64,000 nt of DNA, from contig NZ_CP085990.1 in NCBI RefSeq assembly GCF_020736705.1, positions 992,001 through 1,056,000 on the forward strand, read 5' to 3'. Position numbers and translations under genes: made by a program. The stretch's first letter is position 1. Every line of letters starts with the position of its first letter. This DNA comes from Psychrobacter sanguinis. Its GTDB lineage: Bacteria > Pseudomonadota > Gammaproteobacteria > Pseudomonadales > Moraxellaceae. The notes under the pieces are model-generated. The model did not search any database and was not told the DNA's origin. It was given only the letters and a program-made list of their open reading frames with translations. Below are positions 48,142-57,674 of this stretch, one piece after another.

Positions 48142-49803
48142 ATGTCCGAACACGCTTACACCATAGCGGATTATCTATTTGATCGAGTGGCTGAAGCCGG
48201 TGCTACCGAAGTATTTGGCGTGCCAGGCGACTATAACTTATCTTTCTTAGACAATATTATTGCGTCAGATAAGCTACGTTGGGTGGGCAATACCAATGAG
48301 CTCAATGCAGGTTATGCCGCTGATGGCTATGCGCGTGAACGTCGTTTTGCGGCTATGGTGACTACTTTTGGCGTGGGTGAATTATCTGCCATTAATGCTA
48401 CTGCTGGCTCCTTTGCTGAATATGCGCCCGTACTGCATATTGTCGGTGCCCCAGACACTGAGCTGCGAAAGGGCAAACGACGTTTGCATCATAGTTTAGG
48501 CGATGGCGAGTTTAATCATTTTATTAAGATGGCAGAGCCTGTCAGTGTGGCAAGAGCCGAAATTACCGCAAAAAATGCCGCCTCTGAAATTGATAGAGTG
48601 ATCCGTATGGTGTTAAAAAAACAACGCCCTGGATATTTATTGTTATCACCAGATATTGCAAAACTGCCTATTTATCCGCCTACCACAAAACTAAAAGACA
48701 GCGAAGAAGATATTACCAGTCAAATGGCATTGGCAGATTTTAAGGAAGAGTTGGCTGCTTTTATCCAAGGTAAAGCCACAACGCTAATTGCAGATCTGAT
48801 GGTACATCGTCTCGGACTGCAGTCTCAATTAAAAGCTTTAATATCAGACACTAAAATCCCTTATGCTACTTTGTCTTGGGGCAAATCATTGATAGATGAA
48901 AATGGTGAGCGTTGGGCGGGGGTCTATGTGGGTGAAGCCTCTCAGCCTGTGGTAAAAGATGCAGTAGAAAATGCTGAATGTTTAATTAAGCTTGGGGTAA
49001 ATTATACCGACACCACCACGGCCGGCTTTACTCAAAATATTGAACGCTCACGAGTGGTAGATATTCATCAAGAGCGTGCAACAGTGGGCGATAAGTTTTT
49101 TGCGCCTATTGCTATGAAGGATGCGCTTCAAGCATTGCATGAAGTACTGACCTCTGGTATTGAAATCAAGCCAAAACCGCTCATAGACAAAGTAGGTAAG
49201 CATCAGCAGCAAGGTGGAGATGATGAACCCCTACTACAAAAAGATTTATGGCATATTATTGCCGGTAGTCTGGATGACAGTAATATTGTATTTGCTGATC
49301 AAGGGACCTCATATTTTGGTATGAGTGAAGTTAGGTTACCAGAAGGGGTTACCTTTTATGGTCAACCTTTATGGGGATCTATTGGCTATACTTTACCCGC
49401 TAGTTTAGGCGCAGGCCTAGCGTCTCCTAACAAACGTAGTGTGTTGTTGATTGGCGATGGTTCGGCTTTATTGACCATTCAAGATTTGGCAGTAATGCTG
49501 CGTGAAAAGCTCAATCCGGTGATTTTGCTAATCAATAACTCAGGCTATACCGTAGAACGCGCTATTCATGGGGAAAAGCAGCCTTACAATGACATTCCTA
49601 TGTGTGATTGGCAACTGATGCCAAAAGCTTTTGGGGCTAACGAAGGCAATTGTGTGACTCTTAAAGTCAATACGCCTGTTGAGCTTAAGTCAGCTTTAGA
49701 ACAAGCGAAAAATACGCCAGATAAAATGGTATTTATCGAAGTGGTCACAGAGGTTATGGACATACCGTCGCTATTGAAACAAGTGGCTGCCGCTTTGCAA
49801 TAA
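48142..49803 (+). CDS. Thiamine-diphosphate 2-oxoacid decarboxylase (pyruvate/indolepyruvate type)
   Basis: Non-oxidative decarboxylase of 553 residues in the PDC/IpdC family, yielding an aldehyde and CO2 from pyruvate, indolepyruvate or phenylpyruvate. The catalytic glutamate lies in NTNELNAGYAADGYAR (about residue 53), the paired histidines in LHHSLGDGEF (116 and 117), and the cofactor motif in IGDGSALLTIQDLAVML to NNSGYTVE (about 433-475), which sets pyruvate decarboxylase-type enzymes apart from acetolactate synthase. Substrate choice cannot be read reliably; indolepyruvate and phenylpyruvate are plausible given the family's occurrence in bacteria. It stands alone and has a strong terminator. 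Confidence 0.87.
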   Translation: MSEHAYTIADYLFDRVAEAGATEVFGVPGDYNLSFLDNIIASDKLRWVGNTNELNAGYAADGYARERRFAAMVTTFGVGELSAINATAGSFAEYAPVLHIVGAPDTELRKGKRRLHHSLGDGEFNHFIKMAEPVSVARAEITAKNAASEIDRVIRMVLKKQRPGYLLLSPDIAKLPIYPPTTKLKDSEEDITSQMALADFKEELAAFIQGKATTLIADLMVHRLGLQSQLKALISDTKIPYATLSWGKSLIDENGERWAGVYVGEASQPVVKDAVENAECLIKLGVNYTDTTTAGFTQNIERSRVVDIHQERATVGDKFFAPIAMKDALQALHEVLTSGIEIKPKPLIDKVGKHQQQGGDDEPLLQKDLWHIIAGSLDDSNIVFADQGTSYFGMSEVRLPEGVTFYGQPLWGSIGYTLPASLGAGLASPNKRSVLLIGDGSALLTIQDLAVMLREKLNPVILLINNSGYTVERAIHGEKQPYNDIPMCDWQLMPKAFGANEGNCVTLKVNTPVELKSALEQAKNTPDKMVFIEVVTEVMDIPSLLKQVAAALQ

Positions 49804-49832
49804 GCAAATAAATCGATTTGTGTTAGATCCAT

Positions 49833-49864
49833 AAAAAAGCCGACCAAATTAGGTCGGCTTTTTT
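49833..49864. terminator. Bidirectional intrinsic terminator
   Basis: A 13-bp perfect stem (AAAAAAGCCGACC and its complement) around AAATTA, between the convergent decarboxylase and hemN. Confidence 0.9.
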
Positions 49865-49931
49865 TGATTCTGCTTCTGTGTCTAAGCTGAACTGAGTACT
49901 TAAGCTCAAATTAGTGCTAAATTTTACGACG

Positions 49932-51500
49932 CTAAATGACTTTAGAAAAACGTCCTTTTTCTTTACTGGCCAAATAAGTATCAAACACCATGGCGACGTT
50001 GCGGGCAAGCAAACGACCTTTGGGTAGGATACGAATACCAGCGGCATCCATATCAATCAGTTTGTCTTGCTGCATCTCACCGAGCTGTTGGATTTCATCA
50101 ATAAAGTAAGTGATGGCATCAATACTAAACTTCTGATTTAAATCCTTAAAGTCGATGTAATCATGGCACAGTAAGTTCATGATGATATAGCCACGCAATC
50201 GATCTTGGATGGTGGTTTTAATGTGTTTCACCGCAGGCAGTTTGCCAAGATCTACCATTGTTTCGTATTCTTTAAGATCGGTATGATTTTGCAGGATATG
50301 AGTCGATGAGTTGCCTTTATTGGCATACAGGGTGCTATTAATCTGACTGATCGACGACACGCCGAAGCCCAATAAATCGCAATCACCGAGGATGGTGTAG
50401 CCTTGGAAGTTGCGGTGTAATATCCCTTCACGCTGAGCCACCGCCATACTGTCTTCAGGTTTAGCGAAGTGGTCAATACCAATGTATTGGTATCCTGCTT
50501 CATTGAGCGCCGCTATGGTATTACTGAACATTTCTAGCTTTTCGGCCGGTGTCGGCAAGTCTTCTTCTTTAATTTGACGCTGCGATTTAAAACGACTGGG
50601 TAAGTGTGCATAGTTAAATATGGACAGTCTATCTGGAGAAATATCAATGATACGCTCAACGGTCTTGGCAAAGGTCTGCGGAGTTTGATGTGGCAGGCCA
50701 TAAATTAAATCAATATTGGTCGATTTAAAGCCGAGTCGGCGCGTCTCTTCCATCACACTTTGAATCAATTCTTCAGATTGAACTCGGTTAACCGCAATTT
50801 GAACGTTGTGATCTAAGTCTTGCACCCCAAAGCTGACTCGATTAAAGCCTAGGTTACGTAGAACCTCTAGAGTAGTGTCTCGAATCTCTCTTGGGTCAAT
50901 TTCAATCGAATAATCCCCCACTTCAGGATGCTCGTCAGTGGTCTTGTCTTGTGAAGTGGGCGCAAACTCAAATTGGGTTTGCAAGAATTCCCAAAGTTCA
51001 GTAAGTTCTTCATCGCTAAAAAACGTTGGCGTGCCACCGCCTAGATGTAATTGTTTGACGTAAGGTTTACCACCAGAGGCAGGGCGCTCCAATAGCGCTC
51101 TTTTTTGTTTCACTTCTCTTTTTAGGTACTCTAGATAGTCGCCGGCATCACTGTTCTTTTTAGTGATGATTTTATTACAGCCACAGTAGTAGCAAAGGTG
51201 TCGACAAAAAGGAATATGGAAGTAAAGCGATAGTGGCGTATTGGGGTCGCGACGGGTCAATATATCGAGTTCCGTACAGCTTTCAATAGGTTTGAATTCT
51301 AGCGCTGTGGGATAAGAGGTGTAACGTGGTCCTGAGCGATTGTATTTATGAACCAATGCCTCGTCATACACTAATTGCGGCATATCAGAGTTTGCTGCCT
51401 CAAACTGTCTTTTAGCATAAGGGTTGGGAGGACTAAAATCTGGACGCTCAGTAGTAGGGGGAAGGTTGGCTTGGTCTGTAAAGATGGCAGAGTTAGTCAT
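49932..51500 (-). CDS. hemN: Oxygen-independent coproporphyrinogen III oxidase HemN
   Basis: Radical-SAM enzyme for the anaerobic step from coproporphyrinogen III to protoporphyrinogen IX in haem synthesis. The start at 51500 was chosen for its AAGG ribosome binding site; a 22-codon upstream extension lacks support. About 522 residues, with a 40-residue amino-terminal extension relative to E. coli. The cluster motif is FHIPFCRHLCYYCGC, with cysteines at about 99, 103, 106 and 108. SGPRYTSYPTALEF, LHLGGGTPTFFSDEEL, GVQDLDHNVQIAVNRVQ and GLPHQTP follow in the usual order. No consensus FNR/ANR box was noticed upstream. Confidence 0.95.
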   Translation of the reverse strand: MTNSAIFTDQANLPPTTERPDFSPPNPYAKRQFEAANSDMPQLVYDEALVHKYNRSGPRYTSYPTALEFKPIESCTELDILTRRDPNTPLSLYFHIPFCRHLCYYCGCNKIITKKNSDAGDYLEYLKREVKQKRALLERPASGGKPYVKQLHLGGGTPTFFSDEELTELWEFLQTQFEFAPTSQDKTTDEHPEVGDYSIEIDPREIRDTTLEVLRNLGFNRVSFGVQDLDHNVQIAVNRVQSEELIQSVMEETRRLGFKSTNIDLIYGLPHQTPQTFAKTVERIIDISPDRLSIFNYAHLPSRFKSQRQIKEEDLPTPAEKLEMFSNTIAALNEAGYQYIGIDHFAKPEDSMAVAQREGILHRNFQGYTILGDCDLLGFGVSSISQINSTLYANKGNSSTHILQNHTDLKEYETMVDLGKLPAVKHIKTTIQDRLRGYIIMNLLCHDYIDFKDLNQKFSIDAITYFIDEIQQLGEMQQDKLIDMDAAGIRILPKGRLLARNVAMVFDTYLASKEKGRFSKVI

Positions 51501-51700
51501 GACATTGGCCTTATCGGAGAGCCGAATAATTAAAGCAATGGAATAGAAAGAGTGTACTAAAATCAATTATAACAAATTATGGCAAGGTATCCTGAAACGG
51601 CAGGGTATGCCATACCTCTTAAGGACAGTTGTTGTAACATTTCAACGATTAAGTGCAGACTTTTTATTTCATAAGCGGCTTTTCATTTCTTAAAAGATTC

Positions 51701-52612
51701 TTATTTCATAACCGGCTTTCTGATACCACCCCAAGTGACTAAAATTACCCCCAGTGCAATCAATGTGGCGCCCAATGCCAATCCTTCAGGCGGTAATTCT
51801 CCTTGCAAAAATATAGCAATAGGCACGGCAAACAGGGCAGCTATCGACCCCAATAAGCTTAGCAATACGGGCCCTCCTGCCTTTTGGAGCATAAATAAGA
51901 TCTGAAACTGAGCGGCGAAAATACACGCTTGCAATCCAATTATGGCCAATGACCTCATTAACGCCATTGGGTCTTGATTAGGCAGTGACAATGAAAAATT
52001 GGGTAATAAACTCACCATGCCTAGCTGTATGGCGGCAGCCACAAGCATACCTGGCGCCAAAGCACTGGGGGAAGCATTCGTAGGCCAACGTAAGGTACGA
52101 TATAGGTTGCCTATTGCCAACAAGACAGGACCACAAAGGGCAATCAATATCCAAAAAGTACTGGCATTGGGGGCGCTCAATTTATTCGCTGCCAATACGC
52201 CTGCACCACTTAATGCCGACACAACGCCCAAAGCACGTAAGGGGTCAAAGCGCTCCATCTTTAGTAGTAGCGCACCCAGATAAGTTAATAAAGGCGGGAG
52301 AGTAATGGTCAGCGCCACAAAACTGGCACCTACTTTAGGAATGGCAGAAAAAAATATCAAGTTTGAGCCTGCCACACTTACCAAAGCTGCTATTAGATAA
52401 TATTCAATACTACGCTTGGTAATCGGTGGCGGCTGACGGCGAATGACCGCCATTGCGAGTAACAATAAGGCGGCACCAGTAATTGACCAAAATACAAAAG
52501 CCAAAGGAGTCAGTCCCACCGTACCGGCATACTTACCCACATTGGTAGAAACTCCTAACAAGGCGCCGCCCGCAATGAGACAAGTTAGCGCAACCACTAA
52601 GTCCTTATTCAC
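51701..52612 (-). CDS. EamA/DMT family transporter
   Basis: Drug/metabolite transporter of the ten-helix EamA type, 303 residues. Hydrophobic segments run through the protein in two repeats (first about residues 5-140, second about 150-300). EamA features are ALTITLPPLLTYLGALLLKMERFDPLRALGV and the closing LFAVPIAIFLQGELPPEGLALGATLIALGVILV. The substrate is unknown; relatives export amino acids or other metabolites. A short basic tail (RKPVMK) follows the last helix. It appears monocistronic, 200 bases upstream of hemN on the same strand. Confidence 0.85.
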   Translation of the reverse strand: MNKDLVVALTCLIAGGALLGVSTNVGKYAGTVGLTPLAFVFWSITGAALLLLAMAVIRRQPPPITKRSIEYYLIAALVSVAGSNLIFFSAIPKVGASFVALTITLPPLLTYLGALLLKMERFDPLRALGVVSALSGAGVLAANKLSAPNASTFWILIALCGPVLLAIGNLYRTLRWPTNASPSALAPGMLVAAAIQLGMVSLLPNFSLSLPNQDPMALMRSLAIIGLQACIFAAQFQILFMLQKAGGPVLLSLLGSIAALFAVPIAIFLQGELPPEGLALGATLIALGVILVTWGGIRKPVMK

Positions 52613-52939
52613 TTATGATTTCCTTTCATATTACGCCTTATCGTTTACCGTCTGAATAGTTAATGTCGTCACTTAATAATACTGAATTCTAGCACTATCC
52701 TCAGACTCACTTTGTAAACATGACCTTATAGGATGTCTATTCATGATCTAGAGCTTATTAGCTTTGTCTCGCTAGCTGTTTCTCATTGCCTACATTAAGT
52801 CTAAGTTCTTTTTAGCGTTTTTGACTATAAGCTGTGATTTAGCCTTTATTTAAATCGTCCTTAACTTTGCTAACTGTTAATAAATAATTTATTTTTAATA
52901 AAATTATTCTAATAACTGAAATTTATTATAAGGTCCTTA
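52613..52939. other. Gap between the EamA gene and comM
   Basis: About 330 bases between divergent genes. The end near comM (52870-52930) is very AT-rich and contains an imperfect palindrome around AATAATTTATTTTTAATAAA. No gene or clear promoter was assigned. Confidence 0.35.
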
Positions 52940-54517
52940 ATGTCTTTTGCTCAAGTTCATACCCGCTCAGTCGTCGGATTGCATGCTCCTAAAGTGATGG
53001 TGGAAGTGCATTTATCTCAAGGATTACCGGCTTTAACCATCGTAGGGCTACCTGAGGCGGCGGTTAGAGAGAGCAAAGATCGAGTTCGTTCGGCATTAAT
53101 CAATTCAAACTTTCAATTTCCCAATCGCCGATTGACTATTAATTTGGCACCAGCAGATTTGCCAAAAGAAGGGGCGCGTCTAGATTTACCTATTGCGATG
53201 GGTATTCTGGCAGCCAGTGGTCAGATACAGCCTGAATGGCTACAGCCCTATGAGTTTATTGGTGAGCTAGCCCTAAATGGCGAGCTGCGCGCTATCGCGG
53301 GTGGACTAGCTGTAGCAAGAGCCATAAAAACCGACGGTAATGTAGGGGCAAAAGACAATGAGCACGATAAACCTCTAATGATTCGCAAGCTGATGGTGCC
53401 GGCGGGTAATGGCTATGAATCAAGCCGAGTAGGAGGTATAGAAGTTTATGGGGCACGAAATCTTATTGAGGTTTGTGATCATCTACAAGCTGAAAATATT
53501 CAAGCTAACGATAACAACCCATCAGATTTGACACATTCTCAATCAGGATTATTGAAAGCGGTAGTGTCAAAGGCACCAAAAGTTAACGCCAGTTATAAAG
53601 TAGACTTAGCCGATGTCAAAGGTCAGCACCATGCCAGACGTGTGTTAGAAATAGCGGCGGCTGGCGGGCATTCGCTCCTGTTCACGGGTCCGCCTGGGTC
53701 TGGCAAGACCTTAATGGCAGCCCGATTGCCAACTATATTGCCTGACTTAAATGATGAAGAAGCTTTAGAGGTGGCCAGTACGTATTCGGTTGCAGATACT
53801 GAATATCAATATGGCACACGGCCTTTCAGAGAAATTCACCATACCATTTCAGCCGTAGCATTGGTGGGCGGCGGCTCGCGTCCCAAACCTGGTGAGATTA
53901 CACTCGCCAATAAAGGCGTCTTGTTTTTAGATGAAATGCCGGAGTTTGATCGCAAAGTACTAGAGGTGCTACGTCAGCCGCTAGAGTCCAAGCAAATTAC
54001 CATCAGCCGTGCCAATCAACAGGCTACTTTCCCGGCTAACTTTCAATTGATTGCAGCGATGAACCCTTGTCCGTGTGGTTATCATGGTGACCCTTCTAAT
54101 CGTTGCCATTGTCGACCTGAACAAATTCAGCGTTATCAGGATAAGATTTCTGGTCCCTTACTGGATAGAATAGACTTGCAGGTCAGTGTTCCCGCTTTAC
54201 CGATTAGTGACCTTCAAAATAGCCAGCCAGGTGAGCGCTCGCAGACGGTTCGAACACGGGTAACTCTTGCTTATAAACGTCAACAGGAGCGGCAAAACAA
54301 ACCCAATTGTGAGTTAACCCCAAGCGAAATGGACGAGCATATTACTCTAGGTGATAGTGAAAAACAGCTGTTAGCGATGGCACAAAGCAAACTGAATTTA
54401 TCAGCCCGTGGCTACCACCGATTATTGCGAGTGGCACGAACCATAGCAGATCTGGCAAACAGTGCCGATATAAAAACGCCCCATTTAACTGAGGCGCTTA
54501 GCTATCGGGGTGGCTAG
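52940..54517 (+). CDS. comM: YifB/ComM family Mg-chelatase-like AAA ATPase
   Basis: Hexameric helicase that promotes branch migration during natural transformation. It is 525 residues. The amino-terminal LON-like fold begins MSFAQVHTRSVVGLHAP and contains LPALTIVGLPEAAVRESKDRVRSAL. The AAA+ domain has Walker A GPPGSGKT near residues 249-256, Walker B in GVLFLDEMPEFD, and the cysteine cluster NPCPCGYHGDPSNRCHC. Its final 14 codons (KTPHLTEALSYRGG) recur, with synonymous or conservative changes, about 709 bases downstream at 55180-55225. In Acinetobacter comM is a known island target, though at a central site. Confidence 0.94.
   Translation: MSFAQVHTRSVVGLHAPKVMVEVHLSQGLPALTIVGLPEAAVRESKDRVRSALINSNFQFPNRRLTINLAPADLPKEGARLDLPIAMGILAASGQIQPEWLQPYEFIGELALNGELRAIAGGLAVARAIKTDGNVGAKDNEHDKPLMIRKLMVPAGNGYESSRVGGIEVYGARNLIEVCDHLQAENIQANDNNPSDLTHSQSGLLKAVVSKAPKVNASYKVDLADVKGQHHARRVLEIAAAGGHSLLFTGPPGSGKTLMAARLPTILPDLNDEEALEVASTYSVADTEYQYGTRPFREIHHTISAVALVGGGSRPKPGEITLANKGVLFLDEMPEFDRKVLEVLRQPLESKQITISRANQQATFPANFQLIAAMNPCPCGYHGDPSNRCHCRPEQIQRYQDKISGPLLDRIDLQVSVPALPISDLQNSQPGERSQTVRTRVTLAYKRQQERQNKPNCELTPSEMDEHITLGDSEKQLLAMAQSKLNLSARGYHRLLRVARTIADLANSADIKTPHLTEALSYRGG
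54471..54513. repeat. Direct repeat, left copy (3' end of comM)
   Basis: 43 bases matching 55180-55222 with three mismatches. Forms the last codons of intact comM. Confidence 0.9.
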
Positions 54518-54519
54518 AG

Positions 54520-55080
54520 TCAATCTATTAGTTTGCTTCTCATAAAGATGCCCGGCTCTGTAAGACAAACGTGGTCTTCTGGGTTACGCACAGACTCAGA
54601 TACCCCACTTTGTGGGTTATCAAACTGTAGGTGATAAAACAGATACTCTTCTTTAACCGAACCGCCAGTCTTTACAGTCTCTCCGAATTTCACCCGTGTA
54701 CCATCTAAGATAAGAGCTTGCTCATTCTGTAGCAAAGAGACCTTGTAAGTAGGATCAAACAGAGGGGTTAAAAGACGGGTCTTATTATTATAAATCTGCT
54801 CAAATTTCAAGCAATTGTCTTGCACCACATAGCGACCTGTAACTACGGGATATATGCGCTGCATCAAAAGTGTGGGGGTAAAATAATAAAGTAATAAAGG
54901 GGAGGAAGCAGTAGCGGGCAGGGGGTTAGTATTGTCTTTATTAATAATTGTTTTTTCTACAGCGCTTGTATCGGAGTCAACTACAGGTTTAGTACTATTA
55001 GTGACTGCTGTAGTTTGACAGCTCATAACCAGTGACGACAATGCTACTCCGATAACGGCTTTGCTCAGTGAGACTTTCAT
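54520..55080 (-). CDS. Hypothetical lipoprotein inside the comM-end duplication
   Basis: No family recognised. The 186-residue protein has a basic start, a hydrophobic segment and a lipobox ending SLVMSC (cysteine near residue 21), so it is probably an outer- or inner-membrane lipoprotein. A polar Thr/Ser/Asn-rich stretch follows (about 22-60), then a folded part with GRYVVQDNCLKFEQIY and two cysteines (NCLKF and HVCLTE) that could form a disulfide. The start at 55080 follows AAGGA; TTG at 55086 is less likely. Its stop codon lies 2 bases from the comM stop, tail to tail. It is the only gene between the two copies of the comM 3' end. Confidence 0.75.
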   Translation of the reverse strand: MKVSLSKAVIGVALSSLVMSCQTTAVTNSTKPVVDSDTSAVEKTIINKDNTNPLPATASSPLLLYYFTPTLLMQRIYPVVTGRYVVQDNCLKFEQIYNNKTRLLTPLFDPTYKVSLLQNEQALILDGTRVKFGETVKTGGSVKEEYLFYHLQFDNPQSGVSESVRNPEDHVCLTEPGIFMRSKLID

Positions 55081-55179
55081 AATCAATCCTTTGCATTTAT
55101 GCGCTATTCATTAATCCCAGCTTCATTAATTGGGTTCATTAAATTTAATCTATTTTTTATTATAGGACAAAGGTTATCA

Positions 55180-55225
55180 TAAAAACGCCTCATCTAAGTG
55201 AGGCGCTTAGCTATCGGGGTGGATA
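55180..55225 (+). pseudogene. Remnant of a second comM 3' end (right direct repeat)
   Basis: In the comM frame this copy reads IKTPHLSEALSYRGG and a TAA stop. Changes from the left copy are synonymous (CCC/CCT, TTA/CTA, GGC/GGA) or conservative (Thr to Ser), and the stop is TAA, not TAG. It therefore looks like the end of a diverged comM allele left behind by recombination, not a random repeat. Confidence 0.8.
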
Positions 55226-55266
55226 AGGCGATGTTATAAGTTACATACCACTTATAAAAACCGCTG

Positions 55267-55920
55267 TTATTCGTCCGAGGGATCATAAGTGGGCGGCTCA
55301 GCAGGACGCAATTGTGCGGCATCTTCTGCTGTCACCTTTACGTCAAAGCCATTTAAATCTTGGGCAATATATTGAGTGACCGCGGCCATCTGCTCATCGT
55401 TTAACATACCACGGAATGAGGGCATACCTCTAAATCCATTAATCAAGATATCTAGCACATAGTACTTAGACTGCATCTTACTGTTGTTGGCCAATGGTGG
55501 ATAGTAGCCGGCACCATAGGCGCCTTCACCTTTGTGCATATGACAGGCAGCACAAGAGTCGTGATACAGCTTTTTACCATCTGTAGTGGTATAAGCATGC
55601 TCAAAGCCAAACTTTTCATTCCACTTTGTTAAACTGGGGTCTTTATCAAAAGGCGGCACAGCATCCACATCTACGATATGACGCTTAGATTCGTTCAGCT
55701 CAGCTTCGCTCATATATACGCCGCCCCAAGCCCCGTCATTGCGGCTAGCATAAGGGTCAACTTCAGGGGATACTGCAGTTTGGCTAAAGGTATCCGTGGT
55801 CTGAGCTAAGGTAGTAGCCTTTTTATCAGTTTGTGACGAGCAGCCTGTTAATGCTGCTAAGGCTGAGGTCATAATCAGCAAGCCCAAGTTAGGCAATGAG
55901 GGATAAGTTAGGTGTTTCAT
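55267..55920 (-). CDS. Lipoprotein cytochrome c, single haem
   Basis: Probable lipid-anchored periplasmic cytochrome c of about 217 residues. The start at 55920 gives a signal sequence ending in a lipobox (L24-T-G-C27); the frame is open 58 codons further but has no signal-like start. The haem site CAACH is near residues 123-127, and the likely distal methionine is in the GMPSFRGMLNDEQ stretch (FRGMPSFRGML) near 180, typical of class I cytochromes. It is the last of a three-gene cluster with a Tat-type flavin amine oxidase (52 bases upstream) and a three-haem cytochrome, so it probably accepts electrons from that oxidase. Confidence 0.87.
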   Translation of the reverse strand: MKHLTYPSLPNLGLLIMTSALAALTGCSSQTDKKATTLAQTTDTFSQTAVSPEVDPYASRNDGAWGGVYMSEAELNESKRHIVDVDAVPPFDKDPSLTKWNEKFGFEHAYTTTDGKKLYHDSCAACHMHKGEGAYGAGYYPPLANNSKMQSKYYVLDILINGFRGMPSFRGMLNDEQMAAVTQYIAQDLNGFDVKVTAEDAAQLRPAEPPTYDPSDE

Positions 55921-55972
55921 ATTAGAGAGCCTCTTTATTGTGTAAGCCATGACGAATAAGAACAGCCATGGG

Positions 55973-57571
55973 TTAGACTGCTTTGGCACGTTGGTGTAAG
56001 CGATTGGCGGAATCGAGACCCGATAAAATGGCACCTTCTTGCCAAGCAGGAATGTGCGAGCAGTGCTCTCCGGCCAATACGATACGATTATCAATGCTAC
56101 ACAGCGTTTTATAATGCTGATTACGCGTCTCTTTGGTCCAAATACCGTAGCAGCCTAAGGTCCAAGGCATACGGTGCCAGACCATAGAGGTTCCTGAGCG
56201 AAACTCTTTTAGATACTGAGGGTGAATATGTTTACCGTAAGCTAACGCTGCTTCAATACGCTCTTGGGGCGCTAAAGAGTTGAACTTATAAGAAGTGGGG
56301 CCATAGCCGTAGCCGCCTAGCAATACGCCACTGCCTGATTTGAACATATCTTGTGACGGATAAGAGATTTGTTTAATTGGCATATCGGTATAAGTTACGC
56401 CGCCATAAATCCATTCGTCCTCTTCCCAGAAGCGGCGCTTAAATTCCAGACCTACTTTAAATGAGGTCTCATAAGGGACAGCTGCTATGGCATCGCGCAT
56501 CGGCTTTGAGACATTAATAGGCAACTGGCTCAATATCGATAAGGGGATAGTACAAACACACCAGTCAGCCCGTGCTGTTTTAACCGGACCGTCCTCATTA
56601 TTGCTATCGACATAAGACACGGTAACGCCAGAATCATCTTGGCGAATCTCGGTGACTTTGGCATTAAGCGTGATCATATCTTGGCATTCACGGGTGAAAG
56701 CATCGCCAATTTTTCCCATACCGCCTACCGGTTGGAACATGGTAGGGCTGTGCATATAATTGGTGTGATTGGCATAAATATCGCCCCAGACCCCAGATTG
56801 CAAAATATCGTCCAAAGGTAGCGGGGTAGAGGCCTGTTCATTGGGCATTAAGCCGCCGCCCGGATAAACCGAAAAACCACGCTGTTTGCTAGTCTCAAGG
56901 CTCTTTTTATACCTATAGTCTTTATCGAGTGCCCCCCAACCCTTTAAGGCCTCTAAGAGCTTTTCTTTATCCTCTGTAGTCACTTGGCGATCTAGGCTAC
57001 CGACATTGACCGCTTTTGATAATAGCTCAGAGACATGGCCTTGAATATCGTGTTGGATATCACCAAGTCGCTGCGGTACCCCATTAAAATGTTGGGTACG
57101 ATGTAAGTAGGCGCGGCTGTTTTGTTGAATAAATGGCTGCATCTCAACCCCAAACTTTTTGCAGTAATGAAACACTGCATAGTGGTGGCTCGGTAAGCGC
57201 CAAGGACCTGGGTTAAAGTAGTTGCCCTCTTCAAAGTCACAAGTGATTTCCTCACCGCCAAGCTCGGTATACCTGTCGCCGCCCTTTAAGGTAATACTGC
57301 GGCCGCCACCTCGATTTTGATACTCTAAAACAGTGACTTTATAGCCCGCTTTTCTGAGCTCATAAGCGGCGGTCAAGCCGGCAAGTCCTGCCCCTAAGAC
57401 TATAATGCTGGCGCCTGCTGGAGCACCACTTAGTTCAAGCTCTTTTTTAAAACTAGATTCAGAAGCAAAGCCTAAGGTGGTCATGGCTTGATACATGGCC
57501 GCACCGCCAGCTGTTTTACCTATCATGGTGAGCAGCTGCCGGCGTGTGGGCGATTTTAGATTGTCTAGCAT
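55973..57571 (-). CDS. Tat-exported flavin monoamine oxidase family protein
   Basis: FAD-dependent amine oxidase/dehydrogenase of about 532 residues from ATG 57571 (AAGGAT ribosome binding site; an upstream TTG at 57613 is less likely). A twin-arginine signal is present (SPTRRQLLTMIG, Arg10-Arg11, then a hydrophobic Ala-rich segment). The FAD-binding fold starts IIVLGAGLAGLTAAYELRKAG (about 56-76), with VLEYQNRGGGRS after it and the closing VLAGEHCSHIPAWQEGAILSG. The substrate-binding middle is large. Flanking cytochrome c genes suggest it acts as a dehydrogenase passing electrons to cytochrome c, as described for NicA2 with CycN. The amine substrate is unknown. Confidence 0.85.
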   Translation of the reverse strand: MLDNLKSPTRRQLLTMIGKTAGGAAMYQAMTTLGFASESSFKKELELSGAPAGASIIVLGAGLAGLTAAYELRKAGYKVTVLEYQNRGGGRSITLKGGDRYTELGGEEITCDFEEGNYFNPGPWRLPSHHYAVFHYCKKFGVEMQPFIQQNSRAYLHRTQHFNGVPQRLGDIQHDIQGHVSELLSKAVNVGSLDRQVTTEDKEKLLEALKGWGALDKDYRYKKSLETSKQRGFSVYPGGGLMPNEQASTPLPLDDILQSGVWGDIYANHTNYMHSPTMFQPVGGMGKIGDAFTRECQDMITLNAKVTEIRQDDSGVTVSYVDSNNEDGPVKTARADWCVCTIPLSILSQLPINVSKPMRDAIAAVPYETSFKVGLEFKRRFWEEDEWIYGGVTYTDMPIKQISYPSQDMFKSGSGVLLGGYGYGPTSYKFNSLAPQERIEAALAYGKHIHPQYLKEFRSGTSMVWHRMPWTLGCYGIWTKETRNQHYKTLCSIDNRIVLAGEHCSHIPAWQEGAILSGLDSANRLHQRAKAV

Positions 57572-57674
57572 GGTCTTATCCTTATTACTTTTGGCCGTGA
57601 TGGTTTTGCTCAAACGATTTTGGCCATTTATATTTGTTTTTATTAAATACGCTTTGGTTAGCTTTTATTGAGTT

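Noticed and set aside
54471..55225. Insertion sequence or transposon explanation for the comM repeat
   Set aside because: No transposase, no terminal inverted repeats, and the repeat is coding-conserved, not a short target duplication.
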